Source: Eoetvoesiella caeni (GTDB taxonomy: Bacteria > Pseudomonadota > Gammaproteobacteria > Burkholderiales > Burkholderiaceae_B). Taken from it: a DNA stretch of 64,000 bases. The notes beneath the pieces were generated by a model. It worked only from the letters and a program-made list of their open reading frames with translations, searched no databases and was not told the origin of the DNA. The translations under genes were made by a program, and so were the position numbers. The stretch is taken from positions 124,001 through 188,000 of the forward strand of contig NZ_QNRQ01000002.1 in NCBI RefSeq assembly GCF_003315175.1, written 5' to 3'. Positions 49,497-58,072 of this stretch are shown here, in pieces; positions within the stretch are counted from its first letter, which is position 1; each line of letters starts with the position of its first letter.

Positions 49497-50711
49497 TCAA
49501 TCCACTTTACGTAGTTTCTTGATCTCTTCATCGCTGGGTTGCAGCTTGGTCCCATCGATGTACTCGCCTTCAGGCATGGCGCCCTTGCCGTCCTTGACGG
49601 CAAGCCGGCCTACATGGATGCCCCATGTGGACTGGTTGTCCTGTTCGCGGAAATGCATCTTGCCGAACGGGGTTTCGAAGTCCAGGCCCTTGAATGCCGC
49701 GATCATGGCTTCTGTGTCGGTCGAACCCGCTTTGGCAATGCCGGCCGCCAGGGCCTTGACTGTGGCATAGCCAATGACCGAGTTCAGGCGTGGGTAGTCG
49801 TTGTATTTTTTCTCGTAGGCTTCGATAAAAGCTTTATGCTCGGGGATGTCGATGCTGCGGTATGGGTAGCCAGTAACGAACCAGCCTTCGGGCGCATCGC
49901 CGCGCAGCGGGTCAAGGTATTCCGGCTCGCCGGTCAGAAGACTGACGACTTCGCGGTTCTTGAACAGGCCGCGGGTTTTTCCTTCGCGGGCGAACTTGGT
50001 CAGGTCGGGCCCGAACAGCACGTTGAAAATGGCATCGGGCTTGGCGTCTTCAAGCGACTGCACGACCGGGCCGGCATCCAGCTTGCCGAAAGGCGTTGCC
50101 TGTTCGGCCACAAATTCCACGTCGGGTTGCAGCTTGGTCAGTTCGGCTTTGAACGCAGCCACAGCGGCCTGGCCGTATTCGTAGTTGGGGTAAATAAGCG
50201 CCCAGCGCTTTTTATTCATTTTTGCGGCGGCCGGCGCAACCGACGCGGCCAGTGCATGCGTGCCGGCGCGCAGACGGTAGGTATAGCGGTTGCCGTTCTG
50301 CCAGACTACTTTGTCGCTAAGCGGGCCGGAGGCCAGGAAGAAAACCTTGCGCTGCTTGGCGAAGTCGGTAACGGCCAGGCCCACGTGCGAAAGTGTCACG
50401 CCGGTAAGCACGTCGATTTTCTCGCGCGAAATGAGCTCTTCGGCAATACGCACGGCATCGCCCGCGTTGGCGTTATCGTCGCGGAAAATGGTTTCAAGCT
50501 TTTTGCCCAGCACACCGCCCGCGGCATTGATTTGCTCTTGTGCCAGTTCCCAGCCCTTTTTGTAGGGCCCCAGATTGGCGGGCAATGCCTTATAGCTATT
50601 GATTTCGCCAATAAGGATGGTGTCTTTTTTTTGTGCCAATGCTGTATTGGCGCAAAGCCCCATTCCCGCGACCATCGCTGCCGCAATAGTCATATTCTTT
50701 AAAAATTTCAT
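49497..50711 (-). CDS. Branched-chain amino acid-type ABC substrate-binding protein (LivK-like)
   Basis: A 404-residue periplasmic binding protein with a signal peptide (residues 1-26, ending NTALA). The mature part starts QKKDTILIGEINSYKALP and follows the type I fold of LivK/AmiC-like proteins, including IYPNYEYGQAAVAAFKAEL (about 173-191). It is the first gene of the operon. The usual LivK length is about 370, so it is slightly long. The ligand is unknown. Confidence 0.87.
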   Translation of the reverse strand: MKFLKNMTIAAAMVAGMGLCANTALAQKKDTILIGEINSYKALPANLGPYKKGWELAQEQINAAGGVLGKKLETIFRDDNANAGDAVRIAEELISREKIDVLTGVTLSHVGLAVTDFAKQRKVFFLASGPLSDKVVWQNGNRYTYRLRAGTHALAASVAPAAAKMNKKRWALIYPNYEYGQAAVAAFKAELTKLQPDVEFVAEQATPFGKLDAGPVVQSLEDAKPDAIFNVLFGPDLTKFAREGKTRGLFKNREVVSLLTGEPEYLDPLRGDAPEGWFVTGYPYRSIDIPEHKAFIEAYEKKYNDYPRLNSVIGYATVKALAAGIAKAGSTDTEAMIAAFKGLDFETPFGKMHFREQDNQSTWGIHVGRLAVKDGKGAMPEGEYIDGTKLQPSDEEIKKLRKVD

Positions 50712-51038
50712 GCATTGACTCCTGGCTTTATGATTGGTCTACGTCCCTGGACGCCGGCCTTTCAGATAAGTGCCGGCCTTTATACCGCACTTGGTAAAAT
50801 GTAGCCAGCACTACAATAACGTGTAGTAAGCACTAAACTCAAAAAAATATTAAGGGAAAATACATCTATGCGCAATGTGGGTTCTCCCCACTTTCGCGAG
50901 TTTCGGGCCCGCCAAGATGTAACGCCTTGAGACATAAAATGGCGGCAAACAGCGCCACATCGGCTTTTTCGCTGTTACAGCCACAGCAAAAAAAGAAAAC
51001 TCAGTACTTACCCTGACTGAAAGCTGAATGACAACGGA
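50712..51038. other. Intergenic region upstream of the liv-type operon
   Basis: This 327-bp gap between xdhC-like and the binding protein gene (both leftward) should hold the operon promoter. ACTACA (50810-50815) and TGTAGT (50822-50827) form a 6-bp inverted repeat with a 6-base spacer. GCCGGCCTTT is repeated directly at 50753-50762 and 50772-50781. Either may be an operator. No gene was seen. Confidence 0.45.
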
Positions 51039-52097
51039 TCAAATCGCGCAAAACTGATCCGCCCCGGATGATGGGATACCGGTCTTGTTTTTGGCTTGCG
51101 CCACTTCCATGTCGCGCGGCAGGACCACACCGTTTTTAACCGCCAATACCTCGGCCATGATGCTTACCGCAATTTCGGGCGGCGTCTTGCTGCCTATATA
51201 ATAAATGCCGATAGGCCCGCGCAAACGGGCCAATGATTCTTCGGTCTGGTCGAAATATTCGATAAGGCGCTCGCGGCGCAGGGCGTTATTGCTGCGCGAG
51301 CCGATGGCGCCCACGTAGAACGCCTCGGTTTCCAGGGCTTCGAGCAACGCCAGGTCGTCCAGCTTGGGGTCGTGGGTCAAGGTAACGATGCATGTGCGCC
51401 GGTCGGCCCGGAAGCCGCGCACCACGTCGTCGGGCATCTCGGAAACCAGCTCGACGCCCGGAACCGACCAGCTGCCGCGGTATTCTTCGCGCGGATCGCA
51501 CACCGTAACCAAAAAGCCGTTGAACATGGCCATGGTGGACAGGTATTCGGCCAATTGGCCCGCGCCGATAAGCAGCATGCGGTACTCCGGCCCAAAGGTA
51601 TTGACCAGCTCTGTTTCGGAAACGTGCAGGTCCGAGGGCTGTTCCGCCGGCTGCAGCCGGGCTTTACCATCGGACAGGCGCACGATGCGCTGCATCAGCT
51701 TGCCCGCCTCGAGCGCGGTCACCAATTGCGCAAGGTCGTGGCCGTCCGGATCGTATTCAAGCAGCAATTCCAGGGTGCCGCCGCAAGGCAGCCCGAATTG
51801 ATGGGCTTCGTCTGCCTTGATGCCGTATTTCAAGAAGCCCGGCGCGCCCATCGGCATGTCGGGATGGTTGCCGCCTTCATCGGCATAGGCTTGCGAATAG
51901 CGATAGATAAGGTCGTCTTCGATGCAGCCGCCCGAAATCGAACCCACTACAGTGCCGTCTTCGCGTAGCGCCATGATGGAACCGATGGGCCGGGGCGATG
52001 AGCCCCAGGTGCGCACGACGGTGGCCAGCAGAGCCCGCTTGCCGGCCAGGCGCCAATCGCGCAAAGCCCGCAACACGACAAGATCCAGATTTTCCAT
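51039..52097 (-). CDS. XdhC/CoxI family protein
   Basis: A 352-residue protein of the XdhC family, factors that insert or sulfurate the molybdenum cofactor of xanthine dehydrogenase-type enzymes. The N-terminal CoxI region has TVVRTWGSSPRPIGSIMAL (about 26-44) and GSISGGCIEDDL (about 52-63). The C-terminal Rossmann-like domain has LLIGAGQLAEYLS (about 174-186) and the closing VGAIGSRSNNALR. No molybdenum hydroxylase is in the window, so its client is elsewhere or it has another role. It lies 17 bases after an exported methyltransferase gene on the same strand. Confidence 0.88.
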   Translation of the reverse strand: MENLDLVVLRALRDWRLAGKRALLATVVRTWGSSPRPIGSIMALREDGTVVGSISGGCIEDDLIYRYSQAYADEGGNHPDMPMGAPGFLKYGIKADEAHQFGLPCGGTLELLLEYDPDGHDLAQLVTALEAGKLMQRIVRLSDGKARLQPAEQPSDLHVSETELVNTFGPEYRMLLIGAGQLAEYLSTMAMFNGFLVTVCDPREEYRGSWSVPGVELVSEMPDDVVRGFRADRRTCIVTLTHDPKLDDLALLEALETEAFYVGAIGSRSNNALRRERLIEYFDQTEESLARLRGPIGIYYIGSKTPPEIAVSIMAEVLAVKNGVVLPRDMEVAQAKNKTGIPSSGADQFCAI

Positions 52098-52114
52098 GAT
52101 GGTCTACCAAAAAC

Positions 52115-52921
52115 TCAGGGTTTCACAAACTTCAGGGTCATGCGGTCGCTTTCGCCGATGGCCTGGTACTTGGCGCGGTCCTGATCTTTATTGCGATAGG
52201 TGGGCGGCAATGCCCACACGCCGTTGGGGTGGTCCGCCGTATCTTTGGGATTGGCGTTGATTTCCGACTTGGCCGCCAATTTGAACCCCGCCTTTTCAGC
52301 CAGCCCGATGACGTAGCTTTCGTGCATATAGCCTGTGCTGGCACTTGCATCCTGCGGCTTGTCGGCCGGCAGGCGGTGTTCGACCACGCCCAGCACGCCG
52401 CCTTTTTTCAGGCTGTCGTAGGCGCTTTTGAAAAGCTTGTTCATATTGGCTTCGCCGTCCGGAATCCAGTTATGGATATTGCGGAAGGTCAGAACCATAT
52501 CGACGCTGGCCGGCTTTGCATAGCTTAAATGCTGGGGCGGCTCGAAGACGGCGACTTCGACCTTGTCGAACAACGGGGGGTTGGCCGCCAGCTTGGCGCG
52601 AAAATTATTGGCATAGCGGCGCAGGTTGTCCTTGGGGGAGTCGGGCGAATACGAGCCCGCTATGTACTTGCCGTGATCGCGCAAATAAGGCGCCAGGATT
52701 TCCGTATACCAGCCGCCCCCCGGGGAAAGCTCCACCACGGTCATGGTGGGCTGGATTCCAAAGAATGACAGGGTTTCGTAGGGGTGGCGCGCCGCGTCGC
52801 GCTGGACATTGGCCGGGGTACGCTGGCTGCTGGCAATGGCCGCTTTAAGCGCGTCGTCGGCATGGGCCGGGCCGCCAATCAAGCCAAGGGCCACGACCGC
52901 GGCCAGCATAAGGTGTTTCAT
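52115..52921 (-). CDS. Exported class I SAM-dependent methyltransferase
   Basis: A 268-residue protein with a clear signal peptide (residues 1-21, ending GGPAHA), followed by a methyltransferase-like domain. The SAM-site region reads VVELSPGGGWYTEILAPYL (about 62-80), and FRNIHNW (about 145-151) and GGVLGVVEHR (about 173-182) occupy the usual later strands. A cytosolic cofactor in an exported protein is puzzling, although the family of predicted periplasmic methyltransferases is widespread. It lies 41 bases downstream of cphA and 17 upstream of the xdhC-like gene, all leftward. The function is unknown. Confidence 0.8.
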   Translation of the reverse strand: MKHLMLAAVVALGLIGGPAHADDALKAAIASSQRTPANVQRDAARHPYETLSFFGIQPTMTVVELSPGGGWYTEILAPYLRDHGKYIAGSYSPDSPKDNLRRYANNFRAKLAANPPLFDKVEVAVFEPPQHLSYAKPASVDMVLTFRNIHNWIPDGEANMNKLFKSAYDSLKKGGVLGVVEHRLPADKPQDASASTGYMHESYVIGLAEKAGFKLAAKSEINANPKDTADHPNGVWALPPTYRNKDQDRAKYQAIGESDRMTLKFVKP

Positions 52922-52962
52922 TCTTGTCTCCTGGGTGCACAGCGCACCCGTTTAACAAGATT

Positions 52963-55536
52963 CTAGCCCTGTGCCACTTTCTTGGCGATATGTTCCAGCG
53001 CCGCCTCGACCTGGTCGATAAGAACCAGGCACAAATCGCCTTCGTTCAAGCGCTCGAGCGCGGTATCGATAGCCCGGAATTCGCCACGGATTTCCTGGAT
53101 ATGGGTGGTGCGGCCGGCATTGACCAGGCCTTGCTGCAGCAAGGCCAGTACTTCGCCGTCGGCCCGGCCGCGCTGGCACATGTCTTCGTACAGAATCACG
53201 TCGTCGAAGGCTTCGCCCAGGATTTCCGTCTGGCGGCGAATATCAATGTCGCGCCGGTCTCCGGCGCCGCTGATCACGACGCTGCGCCGCTTGGACGGCA
53301 TGCCGTCCACGGCCCCCACCAGGGCCAGGATGGCATCTGGATTATGGCCATAGTCGGCGATAAGGGTGGCGCCCCGGTACGAAAACATATTGAAGCGGCC
53401 CGGAGCCGTGCTGGCATCGCTGACGAATGAAGTCAGGCCGGCCCGCAATACAGCGGTATCCACGCCCAGCGCCCAGCCCGCCGCAACCGCCGCCATGGCG
53501 TTTTCGACCTGGAAGGCGATGGTGCCGCCGTTGGTCAGCGGAATGTCCTTCAGTGCAAAACGCTGCTCGTTGCCGCCTTCGGCCAGCACAATGAATCCGT
53601 CTTCCACGAAAACCACGCGCCGCCCCTGGGCGCGATGCGTCGCCAGTATGGGATGGCTGCGATCGCTGGCAAAGAATGTTACCGCGCCGGGACAGTTCTC
53701 GGCCATGGCCGCCACGAATGGGTCGGCCGCATTAAGCACCGCCGTGCCGTCGGGCGCAACGTTTTCGACGATGACCCGCTTGACGATGGCCAGGTCCTCG
53801 ACCGTACTGATGTAGTTAAGCCCCAGGTGGTCGCCCATGCCGACGTTGGTGACCACCGCCACGTTGCAGCGGTCGAACCCCAGGCCCTCGCGCAAAATAC
53901 CGCCGCGGGCGGTCTCGAACACACCGGCGTCCACATCCGGATGCATAAGCACATTGCGCGCGCTGCGCGGGCCGCTGCAATCGCCGGTATCGATACAGCG
54001 GCCATTCACGTAGACGCCGTCGGAATTGGTCATGCCTACGCGCAGGCCGGAGCCGGCCAGGATATGGGCGATCAACCGTGTCGTGGTGGTCTTGCCGTTG
54101 GTGCCGGCGATGGCCACGACAGGTATGCGGCCGTTTTCGCCTTCAGGGAACATATTGGCGATAATCGCTTCGCCGACGGCCCGGCCCTTGCCGAACGAAG
54201 GACTCAAGTGCATGCGCAAGCCCGGCGCGGCATTGACTTCGACAATGCAGCCGCCTTGCTGGTCCAGCGGCTGGAAAACGCTTTCGCTGACCAGGTCGAT
54301 ACCGCAAATATCCAGCCCCACCATTTGCGCCGCGGCTACCGCCACAGCCGCCAGTTCGGGATGCACGTGATCGGTAATGTCGGTGGCGGTGCCGCCGGTG
54401 CTTAAGTTGGCATTGTTGCGCAGCGCCACCAGCACGCCCTTTGCGGGGATGGAGCTGGCGTCGTAGCCTTGCTTGGCCATCGTCGCCACGGCAATGTCGT
54501 CGTGGATCCGTATTTTGGTCAGCGACGTGCCATGCCCCTCGCCGCGGGCGGGGTCGGCATTGATGGCCTGCACCAGTTCGGCAATGCTAAGTTGCCCGTC
54601 GCCGATGACCTGTGGCGGATCGCGCCGCGCGGCGGCCACAAGCTTGTCGCCAACCACCAGAAGACGAAAGTCATGGCCGGGGAAATAGCGCTCGACGATG
54701 ACTTCGGAACAAATAGTGCTTGCCACTTCGAAAGCGGCCACTACTTGGTCGCGTCCTTGCAAATTGACGGCCACACCCTTGCCCTGGTTGCCGTCACGCG
54801 GCTTGACGACGACCGCTCCGCCAATTTCCTGGGCCACTTCCCAGGCTTCTTCGGCGGTGGTTACGCTGCGCCCGTCCGGCACAGGAACGCCCGCCGCGTT
54901 CAGCAGCATTTTGGTCAGGTCTTTATCTTGTGCGATGGACTCGGCAATGGCGCTGGTGCAATCGGTTTCGGCAGCTTGTATGCGCCGCTGCCGGCTGCCC
55001 CAGCCAAACTGCACCAGGCTGCCGTGCGTAAGCCGGCGATACGGGATGGCACGGCTGACCGCGGCCTGCACGATGGCCCCGGTACTGGGCCCAAGGCGCA
55101 CATCTTCGTTCAGTTCGCGCAGGCGCGCCAAGGCCCCGGCCAGGTCGAACGGCGTATCGTCGATGGCGGCGCGGCACAGGTCCTGCGCCAGATCGAACGC
55201 CAGGCGGCCCACGTCTTCTTCGCTGTATTCAACAATGACCTGGTACACGCCTTCTTCGACCGTAAGCGAGCTGCGACTGAACGAGACCGCGCAGCCCGCC
55301 TGGGACTGCAGGCTCAGCGCCGCGCAACTCAGCGCGTGCGCCAGCGAATAGCTCTGTTCATTGTTCATCGGCCGCAACAGGTCCAGCTCGGGGAAACGGG
55401 CGCGCAGCCTGGTTTCGAACCCTTCCATCGCGTCGATGGCACGCTCCACCCCAGTGCACGACACAATGGCTTCAATTGAAGTCCGCCGACTCCAGAGATT
55501 GGGGCCGCGTAAAGCCCTTACACGTGATACTTCCAT
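52963..55536 (-). CDS. cphA: Cyanophycin synthetase
   Basis: An 857-residue enzyme that polymerises aspartate and arginine into cyanophycin, a nitrogen and carbon reserve granule. The order is an N-terminal domain (about 1-160), an ATP-grasp domain (about 210-470; VVKPRDGNQGKGVAVNL near 260) and a Mur-ligase-like domain starting at AIAGTNGKTTTTRL (about 475-488). The full C-terminal Mur lobe is present (GRFNMFSYRGATLIADYGHN near 720). The length is usual for CphA (about 870). ATG 55536 (MEVSRVRALRG) is preferred over an upstream start at 55584. It follows the paralogous shorter gene by 71 bases. Confidence 0.93.
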   Translation of the reverse strand: MEVSRVRALRGPNLWSRRTSIEAIVSCTGVERAIDAMEGFETRLRARFPELDLLRPMNNEQSYSLAHALSCAALSLQSQAGCAVSFSRSSLTVEEGVYQVIVEYSEEDVGRLAFDLAQDLCRAAIDDTPFDLAGALARLRELNEDVRLGPSTGAIVQAAVSRAIPYRRLTHGSLVQFGWGSRQRRIQAAETDCTSAIAESIAQDKDLTKMLLNAAGVPVPDGRSVTTAEEAWEVAQEIGGAVVVKPRDGNQGKGVAVNLQGRDQVVAAFEVASTICSEVIVERYFPGHDFRLLVVGDKLVAAARRDPPQVIGDGQLSIAELVQAINADPARGEGHGTSLTKIRIHDDIAVATMAKQGYDASSIPAKGVLVALRNNANLSTGGTATDITDHVHPELAAVAVAAAQMVGLDICGIDLVSESVFQPLDQQGGCIVEVNAAPGLRMHLSPSFGKGRAVGEAIIANMFPEGENGRIPVVAIAGTNGKTTTTRLIAHILAGSGLRVGMTNSDGVYVNGRCIDTGDCSGPRSARNVLMHPDVDAGVFETARGGILREGLGFDRCNVAVVTNVGMGDHLGLNYISTVEDLAIVKRVIVENVAPDGTAVLNAADPFVAAMAENCPGAVTFFASDRSHPILATHRAQGRRVVFVEDGFIVLAEGGNEQRFALKDIPLTNGGTIAFQVENAMAAVAAGWALGVDTAVLRAGLTSFVSDASTAPGRFNMFSYRGATLIADYGHNPDAILALVGAVDGMPSKRRSVVISGAGDRRDIDIRRQTEILGEAFDDVILYEDMCQRGRADGEVLALLQQGLVNAGRTTHIQEIRGEFRAIDTALERLNEGDLCLVLIDQVEAALEHIAKKVAQG

Positions 55537-55607
55537 GAACTGCGCTTCCTTATTGCCTGTGTAGCCCGGCCATGCCAACCGCATTGCCGGAGACTGCCAA
55601 TGATGTT

Positions 55608-57821
55608 CTATACCGAAATTTCAAGTGCCGGAGCGCTGTTGTCGGGCATGGCTTCGACACCGACCGTGCTCAGGCCGAAAGTTTCTATGCCGGTACACAT
55701 GCGTTCGGGGTCGATGCCCAGGGCCCAGCCGGCGGCAACCGCCGCCAGCACATTTTGTATTTGCTCGGGCCGCTGCGCGCCCTGGGTCAGCGGCACGGCA
55801 GCCAGGGTGGTAAGTATTTGCTCGCTGCTGCCGTGCGCCAGCACGATGGCGCCGGCACGCGCAAACACCGCACGCTGTCCGGCCGACCGGTGCGCCGCAA
55901 TGACGGCCGAGTCGCCGTTCATGCCGAAAAACACCACGCTGCCGTCGCACAACGGCGCCATGGCGGCAACGCGCTCGTCGTCGGCATTGAGCACGGCAGT
56001 GCCTTCGCGCAAGACAACGTCGACCTGTGTACGGAACACCGTGGCCAGCCGGTCGGCGTCGTCAATATAGTATTCGGGCAGGATATCGGCCGGATCCAGG
56101 TTGGTGACGATGCCCACCAGGCAGCGGTCGTACGCCAGGCCTTCGGTAAGAATGACGCGGCTGCTGTTTTCAATGACGCCGGCCTGAACCGCGCGGTTCA
56201 GCAGCACGCGCTGCCCTTGCTCCCAATTGGCGCAATCTTTTTTCTCTACATGGCGCCGGGCAAAGAAAAGCCCGTCGCTGCATGCCAGGCCGGTGTACAG
56301 GCCGTTGATCTGCAGCAGTCGCGTGACAATGTTCGCCACGGTCGTCTTGCCGCGGCTGCCGGTCACGCCCACCAAGGGAATACGGCCGTTCTGACCCGGA
56401 GGAAACAGGTGCTCGACTATGGCTTGCCCTACGGGGCGCGGCTTGCCCTGGGCGGGCTTGATATGCATAAGCAGCCCAGGCCCGGCATTGACTTCAACGA
56501 TGGCGCCGCCCTGTTCTTGCAGGGGGCGGGAAATATCGGTAGCCACCAGATCCACGCCCGCTATGTCCAGGCCCACGACGCGCGCGGCCAATGTGACGTC
56601 GGCGGCGACATCGGGATGGACCAGGTCGGTGACGTCCAGCGACACATTGCCACTGCGCTGGATGATGACGGTCTTGCCCTGCGGCGGAATCGAATCCGCG
56701 CCAAACCCCTGGCGGCTGATTTCCAGGCGGGCCGCCGAGTCCAGGCGTATGAAGTTAAGCGGATGATCCTCGTCGCGCCCCCGGCGCGGGTCGGAATTGA
56801 TCTGGCTTTCGATGAGTTCTTCGATAGTGGACGTCCCGTCGCCCACCACAGAGGCTATTTCGCCGCGCGCAGCCGCCACCAGGCGATTGCCAACGACCAG
56901 CAGACGGTGCTCGTCGCCCTGGATAAAGCGTTCGACCACCACGCCGCTGCCTTCGTCCACGGCAACGCCGAAAGCGGTCTCGATCTCGGCCTGGGTCGTC
57001 AGGTTGGTAAAGACGCCGCGTCCGTGATTGCCGTCCATGGGCTTGATTACCACCGGCAAGCCGATGGATTGCGCCGCCTCCCAGGCCTGTTCCGCCGTTT
57101 CCACCAATTCGCCTTCAGGAACTGGAACGCCGCAGGCTTGCAGCAGGGTTTTCGTCAAATCCTTGTCGCGCGATACGCCTTCGGCGATAGCGCTGGTACG
57201 GTCGGTTTCAGCGGTCCAGATGCGGCGCTGCGCGGCGCCGTAGCCGAACTGGACCAGATTGGCTTCGCTTAGGCGTATGGTGGCAATATCACGGTCGTCG
57301 GCGGCATCGACAATGCAGTCCGTACTGGGTCCAAGGCGCAACGACTCGGTCAGGTCGCGCAATTCGTCCACGGTTGCCTGCACGTCGTAGGGCCGGTCTT
57401 CCATGGCCGCCATGACGAGGTCGCGGGCCGCATACAAGGCGGCGCGGGTCACGGGCTCGTACCAGGCGCGCACTATGACCTTGTAGACTCCGCGATCACG
57501 CGTCTCGCGCGCGCGCCCAAGGCCGCCCGGCAATCCGGCCAGGCCCTGCAATTCAAGGGTTACATGTTCCAGAATGTGGGCGGGCCAAGTTCCGTCGCGT
57601 AAACGTTGTAAAAAACCACCACGTTCGCCCACGCTGCACCGATGCTCCACCAAACCGGGCAGCCAGGCCGCAAGCCGTTCGCCGAAGCCGGGAATCAGGT
57701 TGGACGGAAAATCCTCCAGGTCCCCGATATCGACCCAGGCCTCGATAATTGGCCGGTAAGCCCAGATGCTTGGCCCGCGCAGGGACAACATCTTGATAAA
57801 TTCAATGTGTTTTTTGCTCAT
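55608..57821 (-). CDS. Second, shorter cyanophycin synthetase (CphA')
   Basis: A 737-residue paralogue of CphA. It keeps the N-terminal domain (LSLRGPSIWAYRP near residue 12), the ATP-grasp part (VIKPMDGNHGRGVFTNL near 240) and the Mur-ligase P-loop VTGSRGKTTVANIV (about 478-491). It then ends about 250 residues later, about 120 fewer than in CphA, so the C-terminal Mur lobe is missing. The P-loop reads GSRGKTT rather than GTNGKTT. Two adjacent cphA genes are known in Ralstonia-type betaproteobacteria, where the second copy is called cphA'. Start ATG 57821 (MSKKHIEF) lacks a good ribosome binding site; ATG 57791 is the alternative. It is divergent from the ABC exporter gene. Confidence 0.87.
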   Translation of the reverse strand: MSKKHIEFIKMLSLRGPSIWAYRPIIEAWVDIGDLEDFPSNLIPGFGERLAAWLPGLVEHRCSVGERGGFLQRLRDGTWPAHILEHVTLELQGLAGLPGGLGRARETRDRGVYKVIVRAWYEPVTRAALYAARDLVMAAMEDRPYDVQATVDELRDLTESLRLGPSTDCIVDAADDRDIATIRLSEANLVQFGYGAAQRRIWTAETDRTSAIAEGVSRDKDLTKTLLQACGVPVPEGELVETAEQAWEAAQSIGLPVVIKPMDGNHGRGVFTNLTTQAEIETAFGVAVDEGSGVVVERFIQGDEHRLLVVGNRLVAAARGEIASVVGDGTSTIEELIESQINSDPRRGRDEDHPLNFIRLDSAARLEISRQGFGADSIPPQGKTVIIQRSGNVSLDVTDLVHPDVAADVTLAARVVGLDIAGVDLVATDISRPLQEQGGAIVEVNAGPGLLMHIKPAQGKPRPVGQAIVEHLFPPGQNGRIPLVGVTGSRGKTTVANIVTRLLQINGLYTGLACSDGLFFARRHVEKKDCANWEQGQRVLLNRAVQAGVIENSSRVILTEGLAYDRCLVGIVTNLDPADILPEYYIDDADRLATVFRTQVDVVLREGTAVLNADDERVAAMAPLCDGSVVFFGMNGDSAVIAAHRSAGQRAVFARAGAIVLAHGSSEQILTTLAAVPLTQGAQRPEQIQNVLAAVAAGWALGIDPERMCTGIETFGLSTVGVEAMPDNSAPALEISV

Positions 57822-58072
57822 CTTCAGATGAAAGGATTTAGCGGGGAATAGGGGGGGAGCACGGCTCAGTTGAACAGTGTCAGCAAGAAAGGGAAGCGGA
57901 AATCGACAGATGCATTTGCCAGGCGCTACCAAAGAGAAGAGAATTGCGAAGCTAGCCGCAAAAAAATCAAATTAAACTCCTAGCTTGTCGACAAAGCAAG
58001 AACTATTCGTATGACCCTTTATCCTGACAAGCTCCTGACTGTTTCTGTACCGCAAAACGCCGCCTTCCACCC

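Noticed and set aside
55572-57272. Long open frame antisense to the CphA' gene
   Set aside because: It mirrors a well-supported gene, and its composition is that of a complementary-strand artefact.
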